Shown here: piece by piece, positions 32,934 to 42,368 of the stretch | How the letters are laid out: the number at the start of each line of letters is the position of its first letter | Numbering within the stretch: position 1 is the first letter of the stretch | Origin: Streptomyces virginiae | GTDB taxonomy: Bacteria > Actinomycetota > Actinomycetes > Streptomycetales > Streptomycetaceae | Direction of reading: 5' to 3' | Length of the DNA: 47,899 nucleotides | NCBI RefSeq assembly: GCF_000720455.1 | Contig: NZ_JOAK01000039.1 | Span: forward strand, 1-47,899 | Notes under the pieces: model-generated | The model's input: only the letters and a program-made list of their open reading frames with translations | Database searches by the model: none | What the model was told of the DNA's origin: nothing | Program-made: the position numbers and the translations under genes

Positions 32934-33281
32934 TCAGTCGGCCGTGCCGAAGGAGGACACGCCGCCGTCCTCGTGGACGGACTCCACCCCTGGCATGACG
33001 CGCAGGGCCATGACCTGGCCGGGGCTCAGCCGGGCGGAGAAGCCGTGCAGGGCGGTGCTGTAGACGTAGTCCGGGGAGGCGCCGACCATTCCGGCGACCC
33101 TCGCCGGATCGACGTCCTTGTGGACCGTGACGATGTACGGGGCTTCGTCGGCGGTGGCCACACGGGACACGGGGGCGGCCGTGGCGGCGGTGGCCGCGGC
33201 CGCGGGCAGGACGGTGACGGCGGCCAGGACGGCGACGGCAGCGGGCAGGGCCCGGCCCGCTCGGCTCATGAGGATGCGCAT
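32934..33281 (-). CDS. Secreted free-standing I9 inhibitor (subtilisin propeptide-like)
   Basis: 115 residues; ATG 33281 or 33269, without a good ribosome site. Signal peptide 1-36 (LPAAVAVLAAVTVLPAAAAT). The mature part is only an I9 propeptide domain: APYIVTVHKDVDPARVAGMV, YVYSTALHGFSARLSPGQVM, GVESVHEDGGVSSFG. It follows the propeptide of the S8 protease across the divergent intergenic region (YIVTLDKGVDAAKAAQKLGL, FVYTSALNGFAVPMTALQL, GVKSVEEDANV) closely. No protease domain follows, so it should act as a trans inhibitor or folding helper. Confidence 0.85.
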   Translation of the reverse strand: MRILMSRAGRALPAAVAVLAAVTVLPAAAATAATAAPVSRVATADEAPYIVTVHKDVDPARVAGMVGASPDYVYSTALHGFSARLSPGQVMALRVMPGVESVHEDGGVSSFGTAD

Positions 33282-33645
33282 GGGGGGAGGGCATCACGCA
33301 CGGCCGGGCCGGTCAAAGACCCCGGTGGGCGTGGCGGGTGCACGGGCGGCGCACCGGCCGTGCGCCCCCTGAAGTGGGGGCGGACCGTACGGGTGATCCT
33401 GCCGGGCGGTCACCGGCCGTGCGGGCCGGAGCACGGCCGGGACGGCACAGCGGGGCAATCCTTTCTGCACTGCGCACCGGGCGGCACGGGGGCGCGAGGC
33501 ACCGGCCGCGCAACCAGGTGAGCCGGTGGTTCGCCCCGCCCGGCGGTGGCATCGATGGAGCTGAGAGCCGCCCCCGCAAGAGCACCCGGTGCCGTGAGGG
33601 CGGCTCATCCATGCCGTATGTCCACCCCGTCAGAGAGCCCTTTCC
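33282..33645. other. Divergent intergenic region between I9 inhibitor and S8 protease
   Basis: 364 bases without a convincing gene. Contains a perfect inverted repeat GGCGCAC-cggcc-GTGCGCC at 33348-33366 and GAGCCGCCC/GGGCGGCTC at 33565-33606 (9-bp arms), the latter about 40 bases before the protease start. Either may be an operator or mRNA structure; no -10/-35 could be assigned with confidence. Confidence 0.5.
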
Positions 33646-34839
<1,194 letters not shown>

Positions 34840-34899
34840 CCCGGACCGGTGACCGGATCCCCGACAGGCGAGCCAACTAGGCTGCCCCCGAGGGGGATC

Positions 34900-36297
34900 A
34901 TGGACGACCACACATCGCAGGGCGCGCGGTGGATGCCGCGCGCCCTGTTCGTTTCCGGCACGGCCGTCGCCGCCGTGACCGGGCTGTACCTGCTGCTGCT
35001 CGGCCACATGGCCTTCGTCGAATGGACCCGGGGCAGGGGATGGCTGCTGCTCCTCACCCCCGCCCTGGGTCTGCTCGCGTACGTACTGCTGGCGCGCGGG
35101 CGCGGCGGGAGCCGGGGCGCGCCGGTCCGCTGGCTGGCGGCGGCGCTCGCGCTGGCCGCGCTGTGGCCGGCCTGGCAGGGGTACGCGTGGATGCGCGGCC
35201 CGCAGGCGTACGCGTGGACCTGGTGGCAGGCGGAGAACCCGGAGCAGGCCCGGCCCGTCGGCGCCTGGCAGCTCCCCTCGTACGGGCTCGTACGGGCCCG
35301 CACCGACGGGCTGCGCATCTACAACGGCGAGGGCCGCTCTGCGGGAGGGCGGGCCGCCCCCGAGGGCACCGCCTTCTGCGCCCTGAGCCGGACCGTCGCG
35401 CACGGCGTCGGACTGGTCGCGGCCGCTCGGCCTCCGGGCGGCTGCGGCACCCGGGTGTCGGCCGTGGACCTGCGGCAGGACGACGAACTGTGGGCCAAGG
35501 ACCTTCCGGCGGCTCCCTCCGCCGACGTGAACTCACCGTCGGTGGCGGTGGTGGACGGCACGGCCGCCGTCGTCACGGACGGCGCCCTCCTCGGCCTGGA
35601 CCTGCGCGGCGGCGAGGAACGCTGGCGGATGCCGGTCCCGTCCGGCTGCCGGGCCCGCGCGCTCGACGGGGTCGCCGAGCGGATCCTGTTCGTGGAGGAC
35701 TGCCCGGGCGCCGGCACGGCGCGGCTGACGTCCCTGGACGCGCGGACCGGCACGCCGGCCTGGCAGACCCCGCTGCGGATCTCCTCGGGTGAGCTGCGGG
35801 TGCTGTCGGCGCGGCCGATCGCGCTGCGGGCGGGGGACGCGGTGCGGCTGTTCGACGACGCGGGGCGCGAGCGGGGCGCCGTGCCGGTGTCGGGCCCGAG
35901 CGAGGACCTCCTGACGGAGCCGGGCCCGCTGGTCAGCGGTGACCTGCTGGTCCTCCCGGTGAAGGGCAAGGTCCCGGGGGTCTCGGCGTACTCCCTGCTG
36001 GACGGCCACCGCGTGTGGCACGCCGGGCTGGACGGGGCCACGGTCCTGGGCCTCGCGCAGGGCCGCGCCCCGGGCGGGGTCGACGTGGTGACGTCGACCG
36101 CCGCACGGACACATCTGTGGCACCTGGACGGCGCCACGGGCAGGCGGAAGGCCGAGCCCACGATCCTGCGGGACGTCCCGCTGGGCCGCCGGTTCGAGAT
36201 CTACCCGACGGGCACCGAGGGCTACACCTTCGTGAACCTCGACCCCGGGGGCGAACTGCCGTCGTACGTGGCCCTGAGGCGGGTCACAGGCTGGTGA
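34900..36297 (+). CDS. Membrane-anchored PQQ-like beta-propeller protein
   Basis: 465 residues from ATG 34900 (GAGGGGG just upstream); a GTG at 34849 lies too close to the preceding stop and is less likely. Three hydrophobic segments at about 15-38, 45-65 and 80-100 (ALFVSGTAVAAVTGLYLLLL; WLLLLTPALGLLAYVLLA; WLAAALALAALWPAW), then repeats in the form VSAVDLRQDDELWAKDL, LLGLDLRGGEERWRMPV, LTSLDARTGTPAWQTPL, AYSLLDGHRVWHAGL, each a blade with the usual W-x motif. No catalytic function is visible; perhaps a periplasmic-side assembly or sensing protein. Its end overlaps the convergent DUF397 gene by 14 bases. Confidence 0.75.
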   Translation: MDDHTSQGARWMPRALFVSGTAVAAVTGLYLLLLGHMAFVEWTRGRGWLLLLTPALGLLAYVLLARGRGGSRGAPVRWLAAALALAALWPAWQGYAWMRGPQAYAWTWWQAENPEQARPVGAWQLPSYGLVRARTDGLRIYNGEGRSAGGRAAPEGTAFCALSRTVAHGVGLVAAARPPGGCGTRVSAVDLRQDDELWAKDLPAAPSADVNSPSVAVVDGTAAVVTDGALLGLDLRGGEERWRMPVPSGCRARALDGVAERILFVEDCPGAGTARLTSLDARTGTPAWQTPLRISSGELRVLSARPIALRAGDAVRLFDDAGRERGAVPVSGPSEDLLTEPGPLVSGDLLVLPVKGKVPGVSAYSLLDGHRVWHAGLDGATVLGLAQGRAPGGVDVVTSTAARTHLWHLDGATGRRKAEPTILRDVPLGRRFEIYPTGTEGYTFVNLDPGGELPSYVALRRVTGW

Positions 36298-36499
36298 GGA
36301 ACGCCTTCCAGGCGGGCCCGCCGAAGGTCAGGTGGGGCCCGCCGGGCACCTTTGAGTCCCTGACGGGAACCGTTGCGCTGGCGCTGGCCTCGCCGGGGGT
36401 GTCCTTCGGCCAGGTGGCCATCTCCAGGCACTCGCCGCCGTCACCGCCGCTGTAGCTCGACTTGCGCCATATGGCCGCCGACAGGTCGTATTCAGGCAT
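36284..36499 (-). CDS. DUF397 protein
   Basis: 71 residues: WRKSSYSGGDGGECLEMA and VPVRDSKVPGGPHLTFGGPAWKAFL are the DUF397 signature. Such proteins are paired with the XRE regulators of the BldB/WhiJ neighbourhoods in Streptomyces and may act as partner or antagonist. It follows the XRE gene with an 8-base overlap (ATG 36499 lies within the XRE end). Confidence 0.9.
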   Translation of the reverse strand: MPEYDLSAAIWRKSSYSGGDGGECLEMATWPKDTPGEASASATVPVRDSKVPGGPHLTFGGPAWKAFLTSL

Positions 36500-37319
36500 G
36501 CTCGTAATCCTTCGCCGCGGACTCGATCACGGTCAATGATTCCCGAGGCGAGAGTGCACTGGCCGTGAGCAGATCGTAGTTCAGCACGTGCCGGGCAACC
36601 GTGGCCGGATCGTCGAACAGCCGCCCCGTTCCGTTGCCTTCGGCGTAGGACAGCTGGGGGGCGTCATCGAAGGACATCAGCTTGAGGAGCCCCATCATCC
36701 CCGCGTGCGCGCCCGCACTGAACGGAATCACCTGGACGATGATCCGGTGCGTTCGGACCAGGGCAATGATGTGCCGCAGGGCTTCGGCCATCACCTTGCG
36801 ACTGCCGACTTCGCGCCGGATGACCGCCTCGTCAAACACGCACCACAACAGTGGGGTAGTTGGATCAACGAGGAGCGATGCGCGAGCCAGACGGCTTTCG
36901 ACCAGCTCGTCGATCACCTGCTCCGGTGCGGTCGGCTGGTAGGCGCGACATACCGCCCGCGCGTATGCCTCGGTCTGGAGCAGGCCAGGGATCAGCTGCG
37001 GCGCGTAGTCGCGGATCGTCTTCGCCATGGCTTCGGCCTCGGCCGCCTCGGCGAAGTGGTCCGGGTACTTGGACTTGGCCGCCGCGCCGCAGTTGCGGAC
37101 GAAGAAGCCGTTCGTGCTGAGGATGTCGTCTATCTGGCGGGCGAATTCGATGTGCATCCGGCGCGTGCCCGCTTCGAGTTGGCCGATGAACGAGCCGCTC
37201 ACGAAGAGCGGTTCGCCCAACTCGGCCTGGCTCAGCCCCGCGGCTTCGCGCGCCACGCGCAGTTCGGCGCCGAGCAGGGCGCGGGGTGAGGAGGACGGGT
37301 CGAGGTTCTTACCTGCCAT
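36492..37319 (-). CDS. XRE-family regulator with DUF5753 (Scr1-type) domain
   Basis: 275 residues. N-terminal helix-turn-helix at about 12-68 (LGAELRVAREAAGLSQAELG ... GSFIGQLEAGTRR), then the Scr1/DUF5753 region (IPGLLQTEAYARAV, AEQVIDELVESRLARASLL, FDEAVIRREVGS, VQVIPFSAGAHAGMMG, GRLFDDPATVARHV). Members of this group are developmental or antibiotic regulators in Streptomyces. A divergent gene pair begins 115 bases away, so the intergenic region may carry its operator; I see no clear palindrome there. Confidence 0.92.
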   Translation of the reverse strand: MAGKNLDPSSSPRALLGAELRVAREAAGLSQAELGEPLFVSGSFIGQLEAGTRRMHIEFARQIDDILSTNGFFVRNCGAAAKSKYPDHFAEAAEAEAMAKTIRDYAPQLIPGLLQTEAYARAVCRAYQPTAPEQVIDELVESRLARASLLVDPTTPLLWCVFDEAVIRREVGSRKVMAEALRHIIALVRTHRIIVQVIPFSAGAHAGMMGLLKLMSFDDAPQLSYAEGNGTGRLFDDPATVARHVLNYDLLTASALSPRESLTVIESAAKDYEHA

Positions 37320-37434
37320 GGCAACTCCAAGGCCAACAGGTGGGGTTGTTCTCGGTGCTTCCTTGAAAGGCTAGCCAGCTGATCACCACTCTGTGTGCAG
37401 AACCCGACCACTCAGAGTAGAAAGGTGACATGTC

Positions 37435-37653
37435 ATGGTGCTCACTCCCACGGAACGGATCCGGGCGGTCGAGGAGGCCGTACGGGAGCTGAAGGAGGCC
37501 CTTGACGGGGTGGGCGTGGTGTTCCCCTCCCTGGACGTGGAACGGGTCTCGGCGGCCGGTACGTACGGGTTGCCGCTGGTCGACCTGGGCCGCTGCAACC
37601 TGGACACCGCGCTCCGGCTGGCCGCCGTGCTCCACGAGCGGGCCCACCCGTGA
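37435..37653 (+). CDS. Small hypothetical protein near the XRE/DUF397 pair
   Basis: 72 residues, ATG 37435 after AAAGGTGAC. LTPTERIRAVEEAVRELKEAL is a charged N-terminal helix, followed by GVVFPSLDVERVSAAGTYG and a helix NLDTALRLAAVLHERA. No known family. GTGA overlap with the next gene indicates coupling, and its divergent position from an XRE regulator suggests regulation by it. Confidence 0.7.
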   Translation: MVLTPTERIRAVEEAVRELKEALDGVGVVFPSLDVERVSAAGTYGLPLVDLGRCNLDTALRLAAVLHERAHP

Positions 37654-38168
37654 GCGAGTGCGGCCGGCCCCGGGTGGAGGCGGCGCTGGAGGGGTTCTTC
37701 GAGATGGCGGGGAGCTGGGAGTTCGAGCTGGCCTGGAAGCTGTGCTGGCTGGAGAAGGACCTCGCCGACGCCGGGTGGAGGGGCGGGCCGCCGGCTCCTC
37801 CGCCGCCGGGGTGGCAGCGGTTCACGCTGCTCCACGGCGGTGACGGCGATCCGCGCCACGACGCGCTCCGGGCGCGGCCGCCGCAGGGCTGCGTGGTGGA
37901 CGAGTCCGAGGGCTGCTTCACGCTGCGCTGCGAACGGCCCGGCGGGCGGCTGCTGGACGCCGTCGCCGCGACGTGCGCCGAGATCCGGGACGAGCACGGG
38001 CTGCTGATGTCCGGGCTGGGGGCCGACGGCCCCGGCGACCGGGGCGCGCTGAACGTCGGGCGGCTGCTGTTGATGGCGGCCGACCGTGGGCCGCACGTCG
38101 GCTACTCGATGGACGACCTGGCCCGCTTCCTGCGCACGGCGGGCGGGGCGGACGATGCCGGCACGTGA
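37650..38168 (+). CDS. Hypothetical protein coupled to the preceding gene
   Basis: 172 residues, GTG 37650 overlapping the upstream stop (GTGA). Tryptophan-rich N-terminus (GSWEFELAWKLCWLEKDLAD), Pro-rich loop, then ATCAEIRDEHGLLMSGLG and RGPHVGYSMDDLARFLRTAG. Three or four cysteines but no ordered metal site. No signal peptide or membrane helix. No family recognised; the coupling with the 72-residue protein suggests a complex. Confidence 0.7.
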   Translation: MSECGRPRVEAALEGFFEMAGSWEFELAWKLCWLEKDLADAGWRGGPPAPPPPGWQRFTLLHGGDGDPRHDALRARPPQGCVVDESEGCFTLRCERPGGRLLDAVAATCAEIRDEHGLLMSGLGADGPGDRGALNVGRLLLMAADRGPHVGYSMDDLARFLRTAGGADDAGT

Positions 38169-38198
38169 GGGGCGGACCCGCCCGCTCGGCCGTAGGAT

Positions 38199-38227
38199 GG
38201 CATACAAATTGATCCGATCCGTATGCC
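38199..38227. promoter_or_regulatory. Inverted repeat at the vapBC promoter, candidate VapB operator
   Basis: GGCATAC (38199-38205) and GTATGCC (38221-38227), perfect 7-bp arms, 15-bp centre of AT-rich sequence; ten bases before vapB. Type II antitoxins normally bind their own promoter in this way. Confidence 0.7.
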
Positions 38228-38238
38228 TGGAGGCTCCG

Positions 38239-38445
38239 ATGTCGCGCACCATGGTGGACCTGGATGATGCACTTCTTGCCGAGGCGGCGGAGATACTGGG
38301 CACGACGACGAAGCGAGCGACGATCAATGGAGCGCTGGCTGAGTTCGTGGCCGCTGCCCGGCGGCGGCGCTTCGTGGAACTGATGGACGAGGGCGTCTTC
38401 GACGACCTGCGCGACCCGGACGTGATGCGGGGTGCGTGGCGGTGA
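38239..38445 (+). CDS. vapB: VapB-type antitoxin (ribbon-helix-helix)
   Basis: 68 residues from ATG 38239, with GGAGG eight to twelve bases upstream. SRTMVDLDDALLAEAAEILG and TKRATINGALAEFVAAARRR form the ribbon-helix-helix DNA-binding part; the C-terminus (FVELMDEGVFDDLRDPDVMRGAW) would wrap the toxin. Overlaps vapC by four bases (GTGA), the usual coupling. Confidence 0.93.
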   Translation: MSRTMVDLDDALLAEAAEILGTTTKRATINGALAEFVAAARRRRFVELMDEGVFDDLRDPDVMRGAWR

Positions 38446-38855
38446 CCAAGTACCTGGTCGACAAGAGTGCATGGGCCCGGATGCATCTGCCAGCAGTCCG
38501 GGACCGGCTGATACCGCTTCTGGAGCGGGGCCTTCTCGCGACGTGCGCCATCGTGGACCTCGAGATTCTGTACAGCGCGCGCAACGCCGAAGACCACGCA
38601 CGCGGCAGATCCGTACGCCGAGGCTTCGACTGGCTCCCGCTCACTGATGAGATTGGCGAACGGGCCGTCGAGGTGCAGGGTCTACTCGCCCAGAGCGGTG
38701 ATCATCGGCGCGCGTCGCTCGCCGACCTGCTGATCGCTGCGACAGCGGAGCGCCATGGCGCTGTGGTACTCCACTACGACGCCGACTACGACGGCATCGC
38801 CAAGGTCACAGGTCAGTCTGTGGAGTGGGTGGTGGAACAGGGGTCCGTCCCGTAG
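38442..38855 (+). CDS. vapC: VapC-type PIN-domain toxin
   Basis: 137 residues from GTG 38442 (in-frame GTG 38436 also possible). PIN acidic residues are all present: Asp7 (YLVDKSA), Glu41 (VDLEI), Asp95 (LADLLIAA) and Asp113 (HYDADYD), so it should be an active ribonuclease, typically cleaving tRNA or rRNA. Partner VapB is immediately upstream. Confidence 0.94.
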   Translation: MTKYLVDKSAWARMHLPAVRDRLIPLLERGLLATCAIVDLEILYSARNAEDHARGRSVRRGFDWLPLTDEIGERAVEVQGLLAQSGDHRRASLADLLIAATAERHGAVVLHYDADYDGIAKVTGQSVEWVVEQGSVP

Positions 38856-38871
38856 CCGGGTCGGGCTGGGC

Positions 38872-39459
38872 CTAGGGGGCGGTGTCCGTGCGCAGGCGGG
38901 CGTGGAGGTGCTCGTCGTGCCAGCCGTCCGCGTGGAGGAGGGCGCCGCGCATGGTGCCCTCCAGGGGGAAGCCGGCCTTCGTCGCGACGGCGCAGGAGGC
39001 CGGGTTGGCGACGGAGTGCGTGATGCGCACGCGGTGCAGGCCGAGGTCGTCGAAGGCCCAGCGGGCCAGCCGGTCGGTGGCCTTCACGGTGACTCCGGTG
39101 CCGCGCCCGGCGGGCAGCAGCCAGTAGATGATCTCGCCGCTGCCGCCCGCCAGGTCGATGTCGGCGATGCCGATCAGGCCGACGGCCCGGCCGCCTTCGG
39201 GGGCGATGGCCCAGGTCCCGGCCTTCTCCGCCTGCCAGCGTTCGCGCCAGAGGGCGATCCGCTCCTCGGCCCCGGCCAGGTCGAGCCGGCTCGGGCGGTT
39301 CCAGTGCCGGACGTCCGGGTCGTGGTACGCCGCGACGAGCGTGGGGGCGTCGTCCGCGGTCCAGGGGCGCAGGCACATCCCGCCGGGGAGGGCGAGTTCC
39401 GGATGCGGCAGTTCGCGCATCCGGCCGGACGGGACCACGGGAGGTATGGAATCGATCAT
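38872..39459 (-). CDS. GNAT acetyltransferase, RimJ/RimL type
   Basis: 195 residues, ATG 39459. LRPWTADDAPTLVAAYHDPDVRHWN is the RimJ-type start, then EIIYWLLPAGRGTGVTVKAT (acetyl-CoA loop, G-R-G-x-G) and HSVANPASCAVATKAGFPLEG. It could acetylate ribosomal protein N-termini or a small molecule. Overlaps the upstream gene by four bases (ATGA). Confidence 0.9.
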   Translation of the reverse strand: MIDSIPPVVPSGRMRELPHPELALPGGMCLRPWTADDAPTLVAAYHDPDVRHWNRPSRLDLAGAEERIALWRERWQAEKAGTWAIAPEGGRAVGLIGIADIDLAGGSGEIIYWLLPAGRGTGVTVKATDRLARWAFDDLGLHRVRITHSVANPASCAVATKAGFPLEGTMRGALLHADGWHDEHLHARLRTDTAP

Positions 39460-39854
39460 GGTCCGATCATCCCCGCCGCCTCACGGAAGCGCAGCAGAAG
39501 GTACTGGGCGTTGGGGGAGCCCGAGTCGAACTGCTGGCGGCCCAGGTATTCCGGGACCGCCGGGCCCCAGAGCCACGCCTCGTCGCAGCCGTAGCAGAAC
39601 GCGGCCTCGAAGAGAGGCGGTGCGGCCGGATCGCCGCCGTACGCCCGGACGCCCCAGCCGGGGGCGAAGCCGCAGAGCGTCTGTTGAGCGGTGGGAAGCT
39701 TCCCGATCAGGGTCAGGGCTCCGGCTGCCTCGGCGCCCTCCCAGCGGGCAGTCACCTCGCCGGTCATCGGTTCGCCCCGGCGTGCGGGGCCGGCGCTGAC
39801 GCGGACGACGTCGAGCCGATCGGTGGCGCGGACGGCGCTGACGGGGAGCTTCAT
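39456..39854 (-). CDS. Hypothetical protein upstream of the RimJ-type acetyltransferase
   Basis: 132 residues, ATG 39854. No signal peptide. Contains FCYGCDEAWLWGPAVPEYLG and QQFDSGSPNAQYLLLRFRE; one CxxC-like pair (CYGC) may be metal-binding. No family recognised. Coupled by ATGA to the acetyltransferase, so the two likely act together. Confidence 0.7.
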   Translation of the reverse strand: MKLPVSAVRATDRLDVVRVSAGPARRGEPMTGEVTARWEGAEAAGALTLIGKLPTAQQTLCGFAPGWGVRAYGGDPAAPPLFEAAFCYGCDEAWLWGPAVPEYLGRQQFDSGSPNAQYLLLRFREAAGMIGP

Positions 39855-39894
39855 GCGGACAGCCTCGCCCGGGCCGGGCCCCGCAGGCCAGTGG

Positions 39895-41406
39895 CTATGT
39901 CATGGCCGGTGTCTTGGCCGGGTCGGCGGGGTCGGCGGGGCCGGCCGGGTCGGGGGCCGCCGGGGCCGGGTCGGTGTTGAGGTCGGTCAGCATCTGGCGG
40001 GTGAAGCCGAAGAAGTACGTGGCGGTGAAGCCGACGAGGTAGCCGGTCAGCAGGCCGCCCGCGTAGATCGCGACGGTGACGCCCAGGTTCGAGGTGCCGT
40101 CCAGCAGGGGGAAGAGGGCCCAGCCGGAGGGGCCGATGGCGGTGGAGCCGAAGGCGATGCCCAGCTGGTTGAAGAGGCCGACGAAGGCGCCGCCGGCCGC
40201 ACCGCCGACGCACGCGGTGACGAAGGGGCGGCCGAGCGGCAGGGAGACGCCGTAGATCAGCGGCTCGCCGACGCCGAGGAAGCCCGCCGGGAGGGCCGAC
40301 CTGATGGTGGCGCGGAGCGAGCCGTTGCGCGGGAGCCGGCAGTGGACGGCGATGGCCGCGCCGACCTGGCCCGCGCCCGCCATGGCGAGGATCGGCAGCA
40401 GGACGGTGTGGCCGGACTGCTCGATGAGCGTGGTGTGGATGGGGATCAGAGCCTGGTGCAGGCCGAGCATCACCAGCGGCAGGAAGAGCCCGCCCAGCAC
40501 CAGGCCCGCGAACGCGCCACCGGTGGACAGCAGCCGGTCGGCGAAGGTGCCGATGGCGGCGGAGGCCTCACCGGCGAGGAACATCAGGCCGAAGAGGGTG
40601 ACCAGGCCCGAGATCAGGACGGTGAGGGTGGGGGTGACCAGGACGTCCAGGGCCTCAGGGACCAGGCGCCGGCAGCGCTTCTCCACGTACACGGCGAGCA
40701 GGGCGGCCGCGAGCGCGCCGAGGACGCCGCCCTGGCCGGGCCTGAGTTCCGTCCCGAAGGCGGTGATCTTCGCGACGCCCGGGAAGACGATGATCGCGGC
40801 GACCGCGCCGCCCAGGATCGGGGTGCCGCCGAACTCCTTGGCGGTGTTGTGGCCGACGAACACCGCGATCAGCGACATGAAGCCGGACGCGATGGCGGCG
40901 AGTGCGGGGACGACGCCGGGCAGCCAACCCAGGTTCATGAGCATGCCGTTGAGGCCGGCGATGATCCCGCAGCCGATGAGGGCCGGGATCAGTGGCACGA
41001 AGATGTTCGCGATGCGGCGCAGCATCAGTTTGAAGGGGGTGGCGTTGCGCGCCTTCTGCGCCTCCTTCAGGGCCGCTCCCTGCGCGGCGAGTTCGTCGGC
41101 GGTGACCGGGTGGGCGGCGGCGGGGGGCGCGGCCGAGCGGCCCTCTTCGACGAGCGCCTCGAACTCCGGGGTGACGCGGGCGACGGCGCCGGGGCCGAGC
41201 ACGATCTGGTAGGTGTCGTCCTCCACCACGCCCAGCACCGCCGGGAGGGCCCGGAGGGCCTCGTCCTGGACGAGCGAGCGGTCGCGCAGCGAGATGCGCA
41301 GGCGGGTCATGCAGTGCGCGATCGAGGTGACGTTGTCCGGGCCGCCGACCAGGGGGAGGATCGCGGCGGCCGTGGCGCGGTTCTTGTCAGTGGACTCAGG
41401 GGACAT
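39895..41406 (-). CDS. murP: PTS transporter EIIBC, MurNAc/sucrose type
   Basis: 503 residues from ATG 41406. EIIB domain first: VTSIAHCMTRLRISL with phosphorylated Cys32; then EIIC with about ten membrane segments (NIFVPLIPALIGCGIIAGLN, FMSLIAVFVGHNTAKEFGGT, PAGFLGVGEPLIYGVSLPLG). No EIIA domain, so it relies on the cell's glucose-type EIIA (Crr). Its position after murQ argues for MurNAc as substrate, importing it as MurNAc-6-P. A low-complexity Asp/Pro/Ala tail ends the protein. Confidence 0.88.
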   Translation of the reverse strand: MSPESTDKNRATAAAILPLVGGPDNVTSIAHCMTRLRISLRDRSLVQDEALRALPAVLGVVEDDTYQIVLGPGAVARVTPEFEALVEEGRSAAPPAAAHPVTADELAAQGAALKEAQKARNATPFKLMLRRIANIFVPLIPALIGCGIIAGLNGMLMNLGWLPGVVPALAAIASGFMSLIAVFVGHNTAKEFGGTPILGGAVAAIIVFPGVAKITAFGTELRPGQGGVLGALAAALLAVYVEKRCRRLVPEALDVLVTPTLTVLISGLVTLFGLMFLAGEASAAIGTFADRLLSTGGAFAGLVLGGLFLPLVMLGLHQALIPIHTTLIEQSGHTVLLPILAMAGAGQVGAAIAVHCRLPRNGSLRATIRSALPAGFLGVGEPLIYGVSLPLGRPFVTACVGGAAGGAFVGLFNQLGIAFGSTAIGPSGWALFPLLDGTSNLGVTVAIYAGGLLTGYLVGFTATYFFGFTRQMLTDLNTDPAPAAPDPAGPADPADPAKTPAMT

Positions 41407-41438
41407 GGTGGTGGTCGCCTTGCCGTAGGGGGGTGGGG

Positions 41439-42368
41439 TCAGCGGGTCCGGGTGTGGGCGAGGGCCGCGCGGAGGTGGCCGCGGGAGGCGGCGAGGAGTT
41501 CGGCGGCGGTCGGGCCGTCGACCTCGCCGAGGACGACGAGGACGGCGTTCTTGACCTCGCCGCCGGTGGCGGTCAGCGCGGCCTCGATCTCCTCGTCGGG
41601 TGCGCCGGTGGCCAGGGCCACGATGCGGCGGGCGCGGGCGCGCAGCTTCTCGTTGGAGGAGCGCATGTCGACCATGAGGTTCCCGTAGGTCTTGCCCAGG
41701 CGGATCATGGTGATCGTCGAGATGAGGTTGAGGACGAGCTTCTGCGCGGTACCGGCCTTCAGGCGGGTGGAGCCGGTGAGGAGTTCGGGTCCGACGACGA
41801 CCTCGATGCCGTGGTCGGCCGCGGCGGCGAGCGCCGAGCCGGCGTTGCAGGACAGGCCGACGGTGAGCGCGCCGCGGCCGCGGGCGGCCTCGACGGCGCC
41901 GATCGCGTACGGGGTGCGGCCGGAGGCGGAGATGCCGATGACGGTGTCGTCCGGCCCGATCCGCAGCGCGGCGAGGTCCTCGGCGGCCAGCTGCGGGGAG
42001 TCCTCGGCGCCCTCGACGGCCTTGACCATGGCGGAGGGGCCGCCCGCGATCAGGCCGACGACGTCGGCCGGGTCGGTGTTGAAGGTGGGCGGGCACTCGC
42101 TGGCGTCCAGGACGCCCATCCGGCCGGCGGTGCCGGCGCCGGCGTAGACGAGGCGGCCGCCGCGGTCCATCCGCTCCGCGATCGCGTCGATGGCGGCGGC
42201 GATCTGCGGCAGCTGCGCGGCGACGGCGGCCGGGACGGTGGCGTCCTCGGCGTTCATGGTGCGGGCGATGTCGAGGGTGGACAGCCGGTCGATCTCGGCG
42301 AGTTCGGGACGGAAGGCCTCGGTGGTCAGCGTCTCCAGCTGGGCGCGGAGTTCGGCGTTCGCGGTCAT
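41439..42368 (-). CDS. murQ: N-acetylmuramic acid 6-phosphate etherase
   Basis: 309 residues from ATG 42368. SIS fold: LVYAGAGTAGRMGVLDASEC with catalytic Glu91, PPTFNTDPADVVGLIAGG, TVIGISASGRTPYAIGAVE, LLTGSTRLKAGTAQKLVLNL and YGNLMVDMRSSNEKLRARA. Cleaves the lactyl ether of MurNAc-6-P to GlcNAc-6-P, which feeds nagA (24 kb away). Stop of murQ is 33 bases from murP. The ATG overlaps the stop of an open frame coming from the distant promoter (42365-42748). Confidence 0.96.
   Translation of the reverse strand: MTANAELRAQLETLTTEAFRPELAEIDRLSTLDIARTMNAEDATVPAAVAAQLPQIAAAIDAIAERMDRGGRLVYAGAGTAGRMGVLDASECPPTFNTDPADVVGLIAGGPSAMVKAVEGAEDSPQLAAEDLAALRIGPDDTVIGISASGRTPYAIGAVEAARGRGALTVGLSCNAGSALAAAADHGIEVVVGPELLTGSTRLKAGTAQKLVLNLISTITMIRLGKTYGNLMVDMRSSNEKLRARARRIVALATGAPDEEIEAALTATGGEVKNAVLVVLGEVDGPTAAELLAASRGHLRAALAHTRTR

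Noticed and set aside
38755..39799. Plus-strand frames opposite the RimJ-type acetyltransferase
   Set aside because: Shadows of two minus-strand genes joined by ATGA.
39691..41688. 665-residue plus-strand frame
   Set aside because: Antisense to murP; Gly/Glu/Arg-rich shadow without family features.
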